Positions 8,449 to 16,062 of a DNA stretch of 16,062 nt are shown here, piece after piece. Source of the DNA: DATAFT01 sp035544635. Its GTDB lineage: Bacteria > Acidobacteriota > Thermoanaerobaculia > Multivoradales > Multivoraceae. The notes under the pieces were generated by a model. The model was not told the DNA's origin. It worked only from the letters and a program-made list of their open reading frames with translations, and did not search any database. The first letter of the stretch is position 1. Each line of letters begins with the position of its first letter. The position numbers and the translations under genes were made by a program. Location: NCBI GenBank assembly GCA_035544635.1, contig DATKDQ010000417.1, positions 1-16,062 of the forward strand, written 5' to 3'.

Positions 8449-9792
8449 ATGAGCTCGCTCTTCGGCACCGATGGAATCCGCGGCGTCTTCGGCTCCCCGC
8501 CGATCGACGCCGATACCGTCACGCGGGTGGGCTGGGCGCTGGGAGACGGCCTGCGCCGCGCGACCGACGGCCGTCCGCCGCTCGTCGTCCTCGGCGGCGA
8601 CACCCGAGACAGCACGCCGGAGGTCGCGAGCTGGGTGGAGACGGGGCTCGTCACCGCGGGCGCCGAGGTCGCCAATGCGGGCGTCGTGCCCACGCCCGCG
8701 GTGGCCGCGCTCGTCCTCGAGCTCGGCGCCGGCGCGGGGGTGTCGATCTCGGCGAGCCACAACCCCTGGTGCGACAACGGCGTGAAGCTCTTCGACGCCC
8801 TCGGGTTCAAGTGGAGCCAGGAGGACGAGCGGCGGCTCGAGGCGCGGCTCGGCGCAGCGCCCGCGGCGCTGTCGTTGGCCGAAGGCACCTCGACGCCCGA
8901 GCCGGCGCTGGGCGAGCGCTATCTGGCCCGACTGCTCGCGACGCTTCCTTCACCGCAGGCGCTCGCGGGCCTGCGGGTCGCGATCGACGCCGCCAACGGC
9001 GCCGCCTCGCCCTGGGCCCGGCGGCTCTTCGAATCGGCGGGAGCGCGGGTCGAGGCGTTTCACGACCGTCCGGACGGGGTGAACATCAACGTCGGATGCG
9101 GCTCGACCACCGCGGCCGAGATCGCACGTCTGGTGCGGGAGACCGGAAGCGACCTCGGCGTCGCGTTCGACGGCGACGCCGACCGCTGCATGGTCGCCGA
9201 CGAGACCGGACGCGTGCTCGACGGCGACGCCATCCTCTTCCTGCTGGCGCGGGCGCGGAAGGCACGAGGGACGCTCGATCCGGCGATGGTCGTCGTGACC
9301 GAGATGAGCAACCTCGGCCTCGACGCCGCCCTGGCCCGGGAGGGCATCGCGGTGGTGCGCTGCGGCATCGGCGACCGCGAGGTGGTCGAGGAGATGCGCC
9401 GGCGTCGGGTACGGCTCGGCGGCGAGCAGTCGGGCCACCTGGTGAACCTCGACTTGGGCTCGACCGGCGACGGCCTGCTGTCCGCGCTCCAGGTCGCCCT
9501 CCTGGCGGCGGGCTCCGAAGCCCCGCTGTCGCGGCTGGCCGCCCCGTTCGAGACCTTCCCCCAGACCCTCCAGAACGTGGTGGTCCGCCGCAAGGAGCGG
9601 TTCGACGACATCCCGGGGCTCCCGGAGCTCCTGTCCACGATTCGCGGCCGCCTCGGCGACGAGGGCCGGGTGCTGCTGCGCTACAGCGGCACCGAGCCGC
9701 TCGCCCGCATCATGATCGAGGGCCGCGACCAATCGACGATCCAGAGCATGGCGAGCCAGATCGCCGAGACGCTGGAGCGGCATCTGAGCTGA
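8449..9792 (+). CDS. glmM: Phosphoglucosamine mutase GlmM
   Basis: Interconverts glucosamine-6-P and glucosamine-1-P, a step towards UDP-GlcNAc for peptidoglycan and lipopolysaccharide. 447 aa, full family length. It begins with FGTDGIRG (5-12). The phosphoserine loop SISASHNPW has active Ser103; the metal loop DGDADR is at 241-246; the sugar-specificity loop GGEQSGH at 324-330; and the phosphate-binding loop RYSGTEPLAR at 411-420. AGAGG lies about 8 bases before the ATG. It follows ybbR after 129 bases, completing the cdaA-ybbR-glmM module. In Firmicutes GlmM binds CdaA and inhibits it. It converges with the methyltransferase gene across only 15 bases. Confidence 0.97.
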   Translation: MSSLFGTDGIRGVFGSPPIDADTVTRVGWALGDGLRRATDGRPPLVVLGGDTRDSTPEVASWVETGLVTAGAEVANAGVVPTPAVAALVLELGAGAGVSISASHNPWCDNGVKLFDALGFKWSQEDERRLEARLGAAPAALSLAEGTSTPEPALGERYLARLLATLPSPQALAGLRVAIDAANGAASPWARRLFESAGARVEAFHDRPDGVNINVGCGSTTAAEIARLVRETGSDLGVAFDGDADRCMVADETGRVLDGDAILFLLARARKARGTLDPAMVVVTEMSNLGLDAALAREGIAVVRCGIGDREVVEEMRRRRVRLGGEQSGHLVNLDLGSTGDGLLSALQVALLAAGSEAPLSRLAAPFETFPQTLQNVVVRRKERFDDIPGLPELLSTIRGRLGDEGRVLLRYSGTEPLARIMIEGRDQSTIQSMASQIAETLERHLS

Positions 9793-9807
9793 CCGGCCGC
9801 TCTCCGC

Positions 9808-10641
9808 TCACACCCGGCGAGTCTCAGAGGCGCGGAGCGGCGCCGCGCGCTGGCGTTCCCTGGCCGGCAACAGCGCCGCCTTCAGATCACGTCCCGTGGT
9901 CCAGGCCAGCGAGGTGAACGGGACCCGGTAGAGCGGGGCGCGCTTCGACAGGCCTTCGAGGTAGGCGGTGAGCGGCCCGAACTCACCCATTCCACCGTAG
10001 TCGTGCCAGAACACCAGGCCGCGGTCGGTCAACATCGCCGCCATCTTCTCGGTGTCGTTCACGACGAACGGCAGGGCGTGCGCGCCGTCGATGAAGCCCA
10101 GCTCCACCACACCGAGGTAGGGCGCCGGATCGAACGCCATCGAGTCGCACAGAAGCTGCGTACACCTGCCTTCGAGGCCGAAGCGCCGGAGGTACAGGCC
10201 GAGGCTGCGCTCCTCGACCAGCCCCTTGTCGCTGTCGATGAACTCCGACGTCCCGAGCTGCTGCGTCGAGAAGTCGGGGGGGAGATCGAGAGTGATCACG
10301 CGCGCGTCCGGCGGCGCGTTGATGGCGAACGCGCAGGTGGTCAGACCGGTGAAGGTGCCGATCTCGAAGATCGTCCGCGGCTGGAGCAGCCGCGTCACCA
10401 CCGCGAGGTACGCCATCTCCTCGGGCCTGGTCCCACCTCCGCCGCCCAGCACGCTCGGGAGCTCCACCGTGGCGTCCGCCGGCGCCGGGCTCCCCCGCTC
10501 CTCACGGAGGAAGCTCAATGGACACTTCGGTGCAAGGCCCCTTCCAGAAAGAAAGCGGTAGTTCTGCACCGAGCCCGCTATGCAGGACCGGATGTAGCCG
10601 CTTCGGCGCGCAAGACCCAGCAGCAGATTCAGGGCGTTCAT
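9808..10641 (-). CDS. Class I SAM-dependent methyltransferase (Methyltransf_24-like)
   Basis: Predicted Rossmann-fold methyltransferase of unknown substrate, 277 aa from the chosen ATG. The SAM motif I is IFEIGTFTGLTT (91-102), followed by the acidic strand VITLDLPP (115-122). Later come LGFIDGAHALPFVVND and LVFWHDYG, the FIDG-H/HDY pattern seen in Methyltransf_24 and sugar- or cell-surface-modifying methyltransferases. An in-frame ATG at 10719 would add 26 Ser/Arg/Pro-rich residues overlapping prfC; this looks like shadow sequence, so the ATG at 10641 is preferred, although its ribosome site is weak. It starts 40 bases after the prfC stop and may share its transcript. Codons for the first about 50 residues use many A/T-ending triplets, unlike the neighbouring genes. 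It may have been acquired horizontally. Confidence 0.8.
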   Translation of the reverse strand: MNALNLLLGLARRSGYIRSCIAGSVQNYRFLSGRGLAPKCPLSFLREERGSPAPADATVELPSVLGGGGGTRPEEMAYLAVVTRLLQPRTIFEIGTFTGLTTCAFAINAPPDARVITLDLPPDFSTQQLGTSEFIDSDKGLVEERSLGLYLRRFGLEGRCTQLLCDSMAFDPAPYLGVVELGFIDGAHALPFVVNDTEKMAAMLTDRGLVFWHDYGGMGEFGPLTAYLEGLSKRAPLYRVPFTSLAWTTGRDLKAALLPARERQRAAPLRASETRRV

Positions 10642-10681
10642 GGAGCCGCGGCCTCGCGGAGACGCCGACGGCCTCGAGCTC

Positions 10682-12328
<1,647 letters not shown>

Positions 12329-12336
12329 CACTTCGT

Positions 12337-12345
12337 ACTGTACCA
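12337..12345 (-). promoter_or_regulatory. Putative extended -10 promoter for prfC
   Basis: On the minus strand TGGTACAGT has the extended -10 form TGnTAnnnT. A start about 7 bases downstream (near 12330) would leave almost no leader before the ATG at 12328, or about 40 nt before the ATG at 12289. No clear -35 is seen. The 59-bp gap to pdxJ must also hold the pdxJ promoter, which I could not identify. Confidence 0.3.
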
Positions 12346-12387
12346 GGGCACCCGTCCGGCCAGGCTTCACGCTAGGATCGGCCGGCC

Positions 12388-13134
12388 ATGGAGGTGGGGA
12401 TTCGGCTCTCGGTGAACATCGATCACGTCGCGACGCTGCGGCAGGTGCGCGGTGTTGCGTACCCCGACCCGGTCGAGGCGGCGGCGATCGCGGAGGCGGC
12501 GGGCGCATCGGGCATCACGGCGCATCTGCGCATGGATCGGCGCCACGTCCAGGAGCGCGACCTCGAGCGGCTGCGCGAGCGGGTCGGCGGCAAGCTGAAC
12601 CTCGAGATGGCGAGCGATCGGGAGATGGTCGAGATCGCGGTGCGCATCCGGCCCGACCAGGTGACGCTGGTGCCGGAGCGGGCGGGCGAGGTGACCACCG
12701 AAGGCGGCCTTGATCTCGCCGGCGCCGCCCTGGAGCGGGTGCTCGCCGCGGTCACCGAGCTGCGCGCGGCGCAGATGGCCGTCTCGCTCTTCCTCGACCC
12801 GGATCCGCGCCAGATCGAGCGGATGGCGACGCTCGGCGCCGAGCTGGTGCCGGGGTTCGAGATCAACACCGACGCCTACACCCGCGCCGCGCCGGCGGCG
12901 CGCGAGGCCGAGCTCGCCAAGGTCCTGCGCGCGGCCGCGCTCGGCGAGGAGCGCGGGCTCCTGGTCTATGCCGGGCACGGGCTCACCACCGCGAACGTGG
13001 GACCGGTCGCGGCGGTGCCTCAGGTCGAAGAGCTCAACATCGGCCATTCCATCGTGTCGCGGGCGGTGCTGGTCGGCATGGACGCCGCGGTGCGGGAGAT
13101 GATCGCGGCGATGCGAGCAGGGGCCCGGTGGTGA
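12388..13134 (+). CDS. pdxJ: Pyridoxine 5'-phosphate synthase
   Basis: Last step of the DXP-dependent vitamin B6 pathway: condenses 3-amino-2-oxopropyl phosphate with deoxyxylulose 5-phosphate to pyridoxine 5'-phosphate. 248 aa TIM barrel, normal length. Motifs: LSVNIDHVATLRQVRG (7-22), PDPVEAA (26-32), TAHLRMDRRH (44-53), LNLEMA (70-75), EVTTEGGLD (101-109), AGHGLT (195-200) and ELNIGHSIVSRAV (215-227). The residues equivalent to catalytic His45, Glu72 and His193 of E. coli are present (His46, Glu73, His197). Two usually conserved spots differ: HLRMDRRH in place of HLREDRRH, and INTDAY in place of IHTGxY. It is divergent from prfC and overlaps the next gene by 4 bases (GTGA). Confidence 0.95.
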   Translation: MEVGIRLSVNIDHVATLRQVRGVAYPDPVEAAAIAEAAGASGITAHLRMDRRHVQERDLERLRERVGGKLNLEMASDREMVEIAVRIRPDQVTLVPERAGEVTTEGGLDLAGAALERVLAAVTELRAAQMAVSLFLDPDPRQIERMATLGAELVPGFEINTDAYTRAAPAAREAELAKVLRAAALGEERGLLVYAGHGLTTANVGPVAAVPQVEELNIGHSIVSRAVLVGMDAAVREMIAAMRAGARW

Positions 13135-14843
13135 CGCCTCACCGCAGCCTCCGGGTCCTGCTCGCGCTGGGGTTGGCGCTGGGAATCGCTTCTTCTCCGG
13201 GAGCGCGCGCCGTACACGGCGAGGCGACGCTCGGGCACCGGGGCGCGGTGGCGCCGCAGGAGATCGATCCCGCGAGTTGGCGCCGGGTCGCGACCGAGCA
13301 CTTCGTGCTCCTCGGCGACGTCCCGCTTCCCACCCTGCGCGAGCTGGCGATCGATCTCGAAGCGCTGGAGTCGCTTCTCGCCGGCCTCAATCCGGACCAG
13401 GCTCCTCCACCGCTCCAGGCCGACGTGTTCGTGTTCTCGAGCGAGGAGACCTTCTCCCGGTACGCTCCACGGTCGAGCGACGGAGGGCCGGTCGCGGTCT
13501 CCGGGTTCTTCCTCACCCATCCCCACGGCGACTTCATCGCGGTCGGCGGGGCGGTGTCGCGCGACGCGCGGCGCGTGCTCTACCACGAGGCTCTCCACCG
13601 GTTCGTGCACCACCACCTGCCGCAAGCACCGCTCTGGCTCAACGAGGGGCTGGCCGAGTTCTACAGCACCCTCGAGGTCGGCCGCGATGTGGCATGGGTG
13701 GGGCGGCCGGTTCCGGAGCACCTGGCGAGGCTCGACCGCGAGGGGCGCCGCCCCCTCGAGGAGCTGCTCGCCGTCGACTCGGCCGAGCACGTCCACCAGG
13801 GCGGGCGCCTGCCCGCGTTCTACGCCGAGTCCTGGGCGTTGGTGCATTACCTCCTCGCCGGCGACGGTGGGCGGGCGGCGATCGCGCGCTACACCGGTCT
13901 CCTGCGCTCGGGCGAGGATCCGGCCGAGGCGTTCGTCACCACCTTCGGCGACCTGCGAGCGATCGACCGGCGGATCGAGGATCACCTGTCGCGGCCCGCT
14001 CACCAGCCGCTGCGCACGCTGTTGCGCGCTCGCGTCCGCGCCGGCGACGTCGAGGCGTCGGCGCTCGCCGCGGCGGACGTCCATCACCGGCTCGGCTGGC
14101 TGCTCTCCCACGAGAAGCCGCCGCGCGTCGAGCCCGCGCGGCGGCACCTCGAAGCCGCGCTGCGCCTCGATCCCGATCACGCCGGCGCGGTCGCGGGGAT
14201 CGGGCTGCTCGAGGAGCTGGCCGGCGATCACGGCTCGGCGCGCGTCCACTACTCGCGGGCGATCGAGCTCGCCCCGCGCGACCCGCTGCCGCACTTCCTG
14301 AGGGCGCACTCGCTGGCGCGATCGGCGGCGGCGCTTCCCGCCGAGGAGCGCGGCTCGCCGGCGGCGCAGGCGCTGCTCGCGGAGGCGCGCGCCGGATACC
14401 GGCGCAGCCTCGCACTCGAGCCCGATCTCGCCGAGGCGTGGGCCGGCCTGGGGGCCGCCTGGATCGCCGATCGCGCGCCGGCGCCCGAGGGTCTGGAAGC
14501 GCTCGAGGAGGCGCTTCGCCGCCTGCCGGCGCGCGACGACGTGCTCTACAATCTGACGCTCTACGAAGCGCGGCTCGGCAGCCACGTCCGCGCCGCCGAG
14601 CTCTACTCGCTGCTCGCGCGGCGCGCCGATCCCGACCGCCTCGAGCGCGCGCGGGAGGCGCTGCTGCGCGTCGACCTCACACACGCCGAGCGGCTGCTGC
14701 GCGACGGCAGGCTGGAGGAGGCGGTCGCGATCCTCTCGCGCGTGCTGCAGGAGACCCATGATCGCGACCTCGCGGCGGCGGTCGCGAGCCGCCTGGAGCT
14801 GCTCGAGCGCACCGTGGCCGGAGGCGGTGGCAGTGCACGATGA
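13131..14843 (+). CDS. Exported HExxH metallopeptidase-like protein (DUF1570-like) with TPR repeats
   Basis: About 570 aa. An N-terminal signal-like segment (basic TPHRSLR, then LLALGLALGIASSPGARA) suggests export, with a possible cleavage after ARA. The catalytic-looking part has YHEALHRFVHHHLP (HExxH at about 152-156) and WLNEGLAEFYS, whose NEGxAE Glu at about 172 would be the third zinc ligand of a gluzincin; then AESWALVHYLL, typical of the peptidase-MA/DUF1570 group. From about residue 305 there are TPR-like helix pairs (RHLEAALRLDPDHAGA, HYSRAIELAPRDPLPH, YRRSLALEPDLAEAWAGLG). The substrate is unknown. Start: GTG 13131 sits 7 bases after AGGGG and overlaps the pdxJ stop; GTG 13128 is the alternative. 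Coupling with pdxJ is clear, but a shared role is not. Confidence 0.8.
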   Translation: MTPHRSLRVLLALGLALGIASSPGARAVHGEATLGHRGAVAPQEIDPASWRRVATEHFVLLGDVPLPTLRELAIDLEALESLLAGLNPDQAPPPLQADVFVFSSEETFSRYAPRSSDGGPVAVSGFFLTHPHGDFIAVGGAVSRDARRVLYHEALHRFVHHHLPQAPLWLNEGLAEFYSTLEVGRDVAWVGRPVPEHLARLDREGRRPLEELLAVDSAEHVHQGGRLPAFYAESWALVHYLLAGDGGRAAIARYTGLLRSGEDPAEAFVTTFGDLRAIDRRIEDHLSRPAHQPLRTLLRARVRAGDVEASALAAADVHHRLGWLLSHEKPPRVEPARRHLEAALRLDPDHAGAVAGIGLLEELAGDHGSARVHYSRAIELAPRDPLPHFLRAHSLARSAAALPAEERGSPAAQALLAEARAGYRRSLALEPDLAEAWAGLGAAWIADRAPAPEGLEALEEALRRLPARDDVLYNLTLYEARLGSHVRAAELYSLLARRADPDRLERAREALLRVDLTHAERLLRDGRLEEAVAILSRVLQETHDRDLAAAVASRLELLERTVAGGGGSAR

Positions 14844-14855
14844 CCCGGGGAGCGA

Positions 14856-14876
14856 GGGAGCAGGCGAGCCGCTCCC
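14856..14876 (+). terminator. Strong hairpin downstream of the peptidase/TPR gene
   Basis: GGGAGC (14856-14861) pairs with GCTCCC (14871-14876), with GG/CC possible inside and one bulged A. It lies 13 bases after the stop codon and before purC. No T-run follows (CCTAC), so intrinsic termination is uncertain; it may instead protect the 3' end or attenuate transcription into purC. Confidence 0.35.
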
Positions 14877-14939
14877 CTACGCCCGAATCGGCGAGTCGAG
14901 CGCCGGCGCGGCGATAGGCTGGTGAACGCGGGGTGGCGA

Positions 14940-15857
14940 ATGCGAGAGGTCCTGAGCGAGGGCAAGACCAAGATCATCCGTCGCGGCGACCGCCCCGGCG
15001 AGGTCATCCTGGAGACCAAGGACGAGCTCACCGGCGGCGACGCGGCGAAGCGCGAGACGATCCGCGGCATCGCGGCCTGGAAGACGATCCAGGCGCGAAA
15101 CGTCTTCCGGCTGCTCGAGCGCGCCGGCATCGACACCGCGTACCTCGGACCCGCCGGCGACCGCGCGATCCGCTGCAGCGAGTGCGGGATGCTGCCGCTG
15201 GAGCTGGTCACGCGGCGCTACGCGTGGGGCTCGATCCTCCTGCGCGAGCCCTGGGTCGAGAGCACGCGCGCGAAGCCGCACCGCTTCTCCGAGGTGCGGC
15301 GCGAGATGTTCCACAAGAACGCGGCGGTGATGCCCCCGCTCGTTCCACGGCCGACGCAGATGGAGGAGGGACGAGCCCGCGAGCTCTACCTTCGCGACGG
15401 CGCCTGGGCGCAGGGCGTCTACACCGATCCGCTGGTGCGCGTCCAGGACGATGGCCGCTGGCTGCTCTATCCGGCGAAGGGGCGCCTCGACCATACGGCG
15501 GCGCTCACCGAGACGCCGGCGCTGCTCTCGCCCGAAGAGCTCTGCCAGGTCGAGACGCGGTTGATGACACCCGTCTTCGAGGCGCTCGAGCGCGCGTGGG
15601 CGTCGATCGAGACCGCGAACGGCCCGGTAGCGCTGGTCGATCTCAAGATGGAGGTCGGCCGGCGGGCGAGCGACGGCAAGTTGGTGGTGGCCGACGTGAT
15701 CGACAACGACTCGTGGCGGATCTGGCCGGGCGGCGACCCGGCGCACCAGCTCGACAAGCAGTCCTTCCGCGAGGGGCACCCCTTGAGCGAGGTGGCGGAG
15801 AACTACGAGCTGGTGGCGTCGCTCACCGAGCGCTGGCCTACGGAACGAGCTGAGTAG
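14940..15857 (+). CDS. purC: SAICAR synthetase (PurC), PAICS-like type
   Basis: ATP-dependent ligase that joins aspartate to CAIR in purine synthesis. 305 aa, longer than the about 240-aa typical bacterial PurC. Motifs: LSEGKTKII (5-13), TKDELTGGDAAKR (27-39), CGMLPLELVTRRYAWGS (82-98), ALVDLKMEVG (231-240), ADVIDNDSWRIWP (251-263) and LDKQSFRE (271-278). The VIDNDSW and KDE-T-G-AA forms match my memory of animal PAICS rather than the usual bacterial ISPDTCR and DDTAFN forms. A middle segment (about 125-200) looks like an insertion relative to short bacterial enzymes. The ATG at 14940 is preferred (GGGG at 14930-14933) over the GTG at 14922, because SEGKTK normally lies near the N-terminus. 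Its TAG stop overlaps the repeat at 15856. Confidence 0.9.
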   Translation: MREVLSEGKTKIIRRGDRPGEVILETKDELTGGDAAKRETIRGIAAWKTIQARNVFRLLERAGIDTAYLGPAGDRAIRCSECGMLPLELVTRRYAWGSILLREPWVESTRAKPHRFSEVRREMFHKNAAVMPPLVPRPTQMEEGRARELYLRDGAWAQGVYTDPLVRVQDDGRWLLYPAKGRLDHTAALTETPALLSPEELCQVETRLMTPVFEALERAWASIETANGPVALVDLKMEVGRRASDGKLVVADVIDNDSWRIWPGGDPAHQLDKQSFREGHPLSEVAENYELVASLTERWPTERAE

Positions 15858-15899
15858 CACGTTCCTCCGGCCAGATGACTTTGGCGCCGCGGACGGCGC
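15856..15899. repeat. Inverted dispersed copy of the 519-647 repeat
   Basis: Bases 15874-15899 are a perfect 26-base reverse complement of 519-544 and of 583-608, including hairpin A (15884-15899, GCGCCG/CGGCGC). Bases 15856-15873 match imperfectly the reverse complement of the following part (AGCACG, then TCCT). The second arm of hairpin B is absent. It begins on the purC stop codon and lies between convergent genes, like the left copies. A separate small hairpin GGCGC-TTC-GCGCC follows at 15901-15913. Confidence 0.88.
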
Positions 15900-15928
15900 T
15901 GGCGCTTCGCGCCCCGCGCTCCTAGGGA

Positions 15929-16062
15929 TCAGGTCCGGGCCCGCTTCACCGAGCGCTTGCGGCGGGCGGGGCGCCGCAGCGGCGGCGGCGCCTCCTCGGC
16001 GGCCATCAGCCGGCGGTCGGCGTCCTCGCCGGCGAGTGCCGTGACCTCGGCCTCGATCTCGC
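15929..16062 (-). CDS. 3' end of an unidentified gene with a basic C-terminal tail (partial)
   Basis: On the minus strand an open frame enters from the window's right edge and ends at TGA (15929-15931). The visible 44 residues read acidic and Ala-rich first (EIEAEVTALAGEDADRRL), then Pro-rich, then strongly basic (LRRPARRKRSVKRART). The start is outside the window. Third positions are almost all G/C, as in real genes here, and it is the only long frame in this strip, so it is probably coding. The tail suggests nucleic-acid contact or disorder, but I do not recognise the family. It is convergent with purC across the repeat. Confidence 0.5.
   Translation of the reverse strand, partial: EIEAEVTALAGEDADRRLMAAEEAPPPLRRPARRKRSVKRART

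Noticed and set aside
6168..8760. Long minus-strand open frames opposite folP, cdaA, ybbR and glmM
   Set aside because: Shadows produced by G/C third-position bias; low-complexity products, and the opposing genes are well-supported families.
9793..9807. Terminator between glmM and the methyltransferase gene
   Set aside because: Only 15 bases separate the stop codons, with no clear stem and T-run.
8412..9917. 501-codon + strand frame overlapping glmM
   Set aside because: Arg/Gly-rich shadow; glmM in the correct frame has the phosphoserine, metal and sugar loops.
13020..14759. 579-codon minus-strand frame opposite the peptidase/TPR gene
   Set aside because: Antisense shadow; the + strand frame has a signal peptide, HExxH and TPR motifs.
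14877..15860. 327-codon minus-strand frame opposite purC
   Set aside because: Antisense shadow of purC.

Overview
This is a GC-rich (about 70% by eye) bacterial chromosome segment with GC-ending codons, GTG/TTG starts and tightly packed genes. The order tRNA-tilS-ftsH-folP-cdaA-ybbR-glmM, with pdxJ nearby, recalls the conserved housekeeping cluster of deltaproteobacterial-grade lineages (Desulfobacterota, Myxococcota, Binatota) and some Acidobacteriota. The phylum cannot be fixed from the sequence alone. Nothing here is phage, plasmid, insertion sequence or CRISPR.

Left part (1-2345): the 3' part of a NarL/LuxR-type response regulator (+) converges on a PAS hybrid histidine kinase (-). The gap between them holds a 64/65-bp tandem repeat with two strong hairpins and a decayed third copy. 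A further inverted, homologous copy lies about 15.3 kb away, directly after purC, also between convergent genes. This points to a dispersed, REP/BIME-like family placed at 3' gene ends.

Centre (2340-9792, all +): a tRNA with CAU anticodon overlaps the tilS start codon by one base. Next come tilS (tRNA-Ile2 lysidine synthetase), ftsH (membrane AAA+ protease, TTG start), folP (dihydropteroate synthase), cdaA (diadenylate cyclase, start overlapping the folP stop), ybbR/cdaR (membrane-anchored CdaA partner) and glmM (phosphoglucosamine mutase). The last three form the classical c-di-AMP/cell-wall-precursor module, here joined to folate synthesis and membrane proteolysis.

Right part (9808-16062): a (-) pair, a SAM-methyltransferase downstream of prfC (release factor 3), sits between glmM and pdxJ and looks like an inverted insertion into the ancestral cluster. 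On the + strand follow pdxJ (vitamin B6), a secreted or membrane-anchored HExxH metallopeptidase-like protein with TPR repeats, and a purC whose motifs resemble the animal PAICS type. The window closes on the 3' end of an unidentified (-) gene with a very basic tail.

Most genes are recognisable housekeeping genes. The points most worth a second look are the dispersed 3'-end repeat, the tRNA/tilS one-base overlap, the PAICS-like PurC, and the inverted prfC/methyltransferase block with its unusual base composition.
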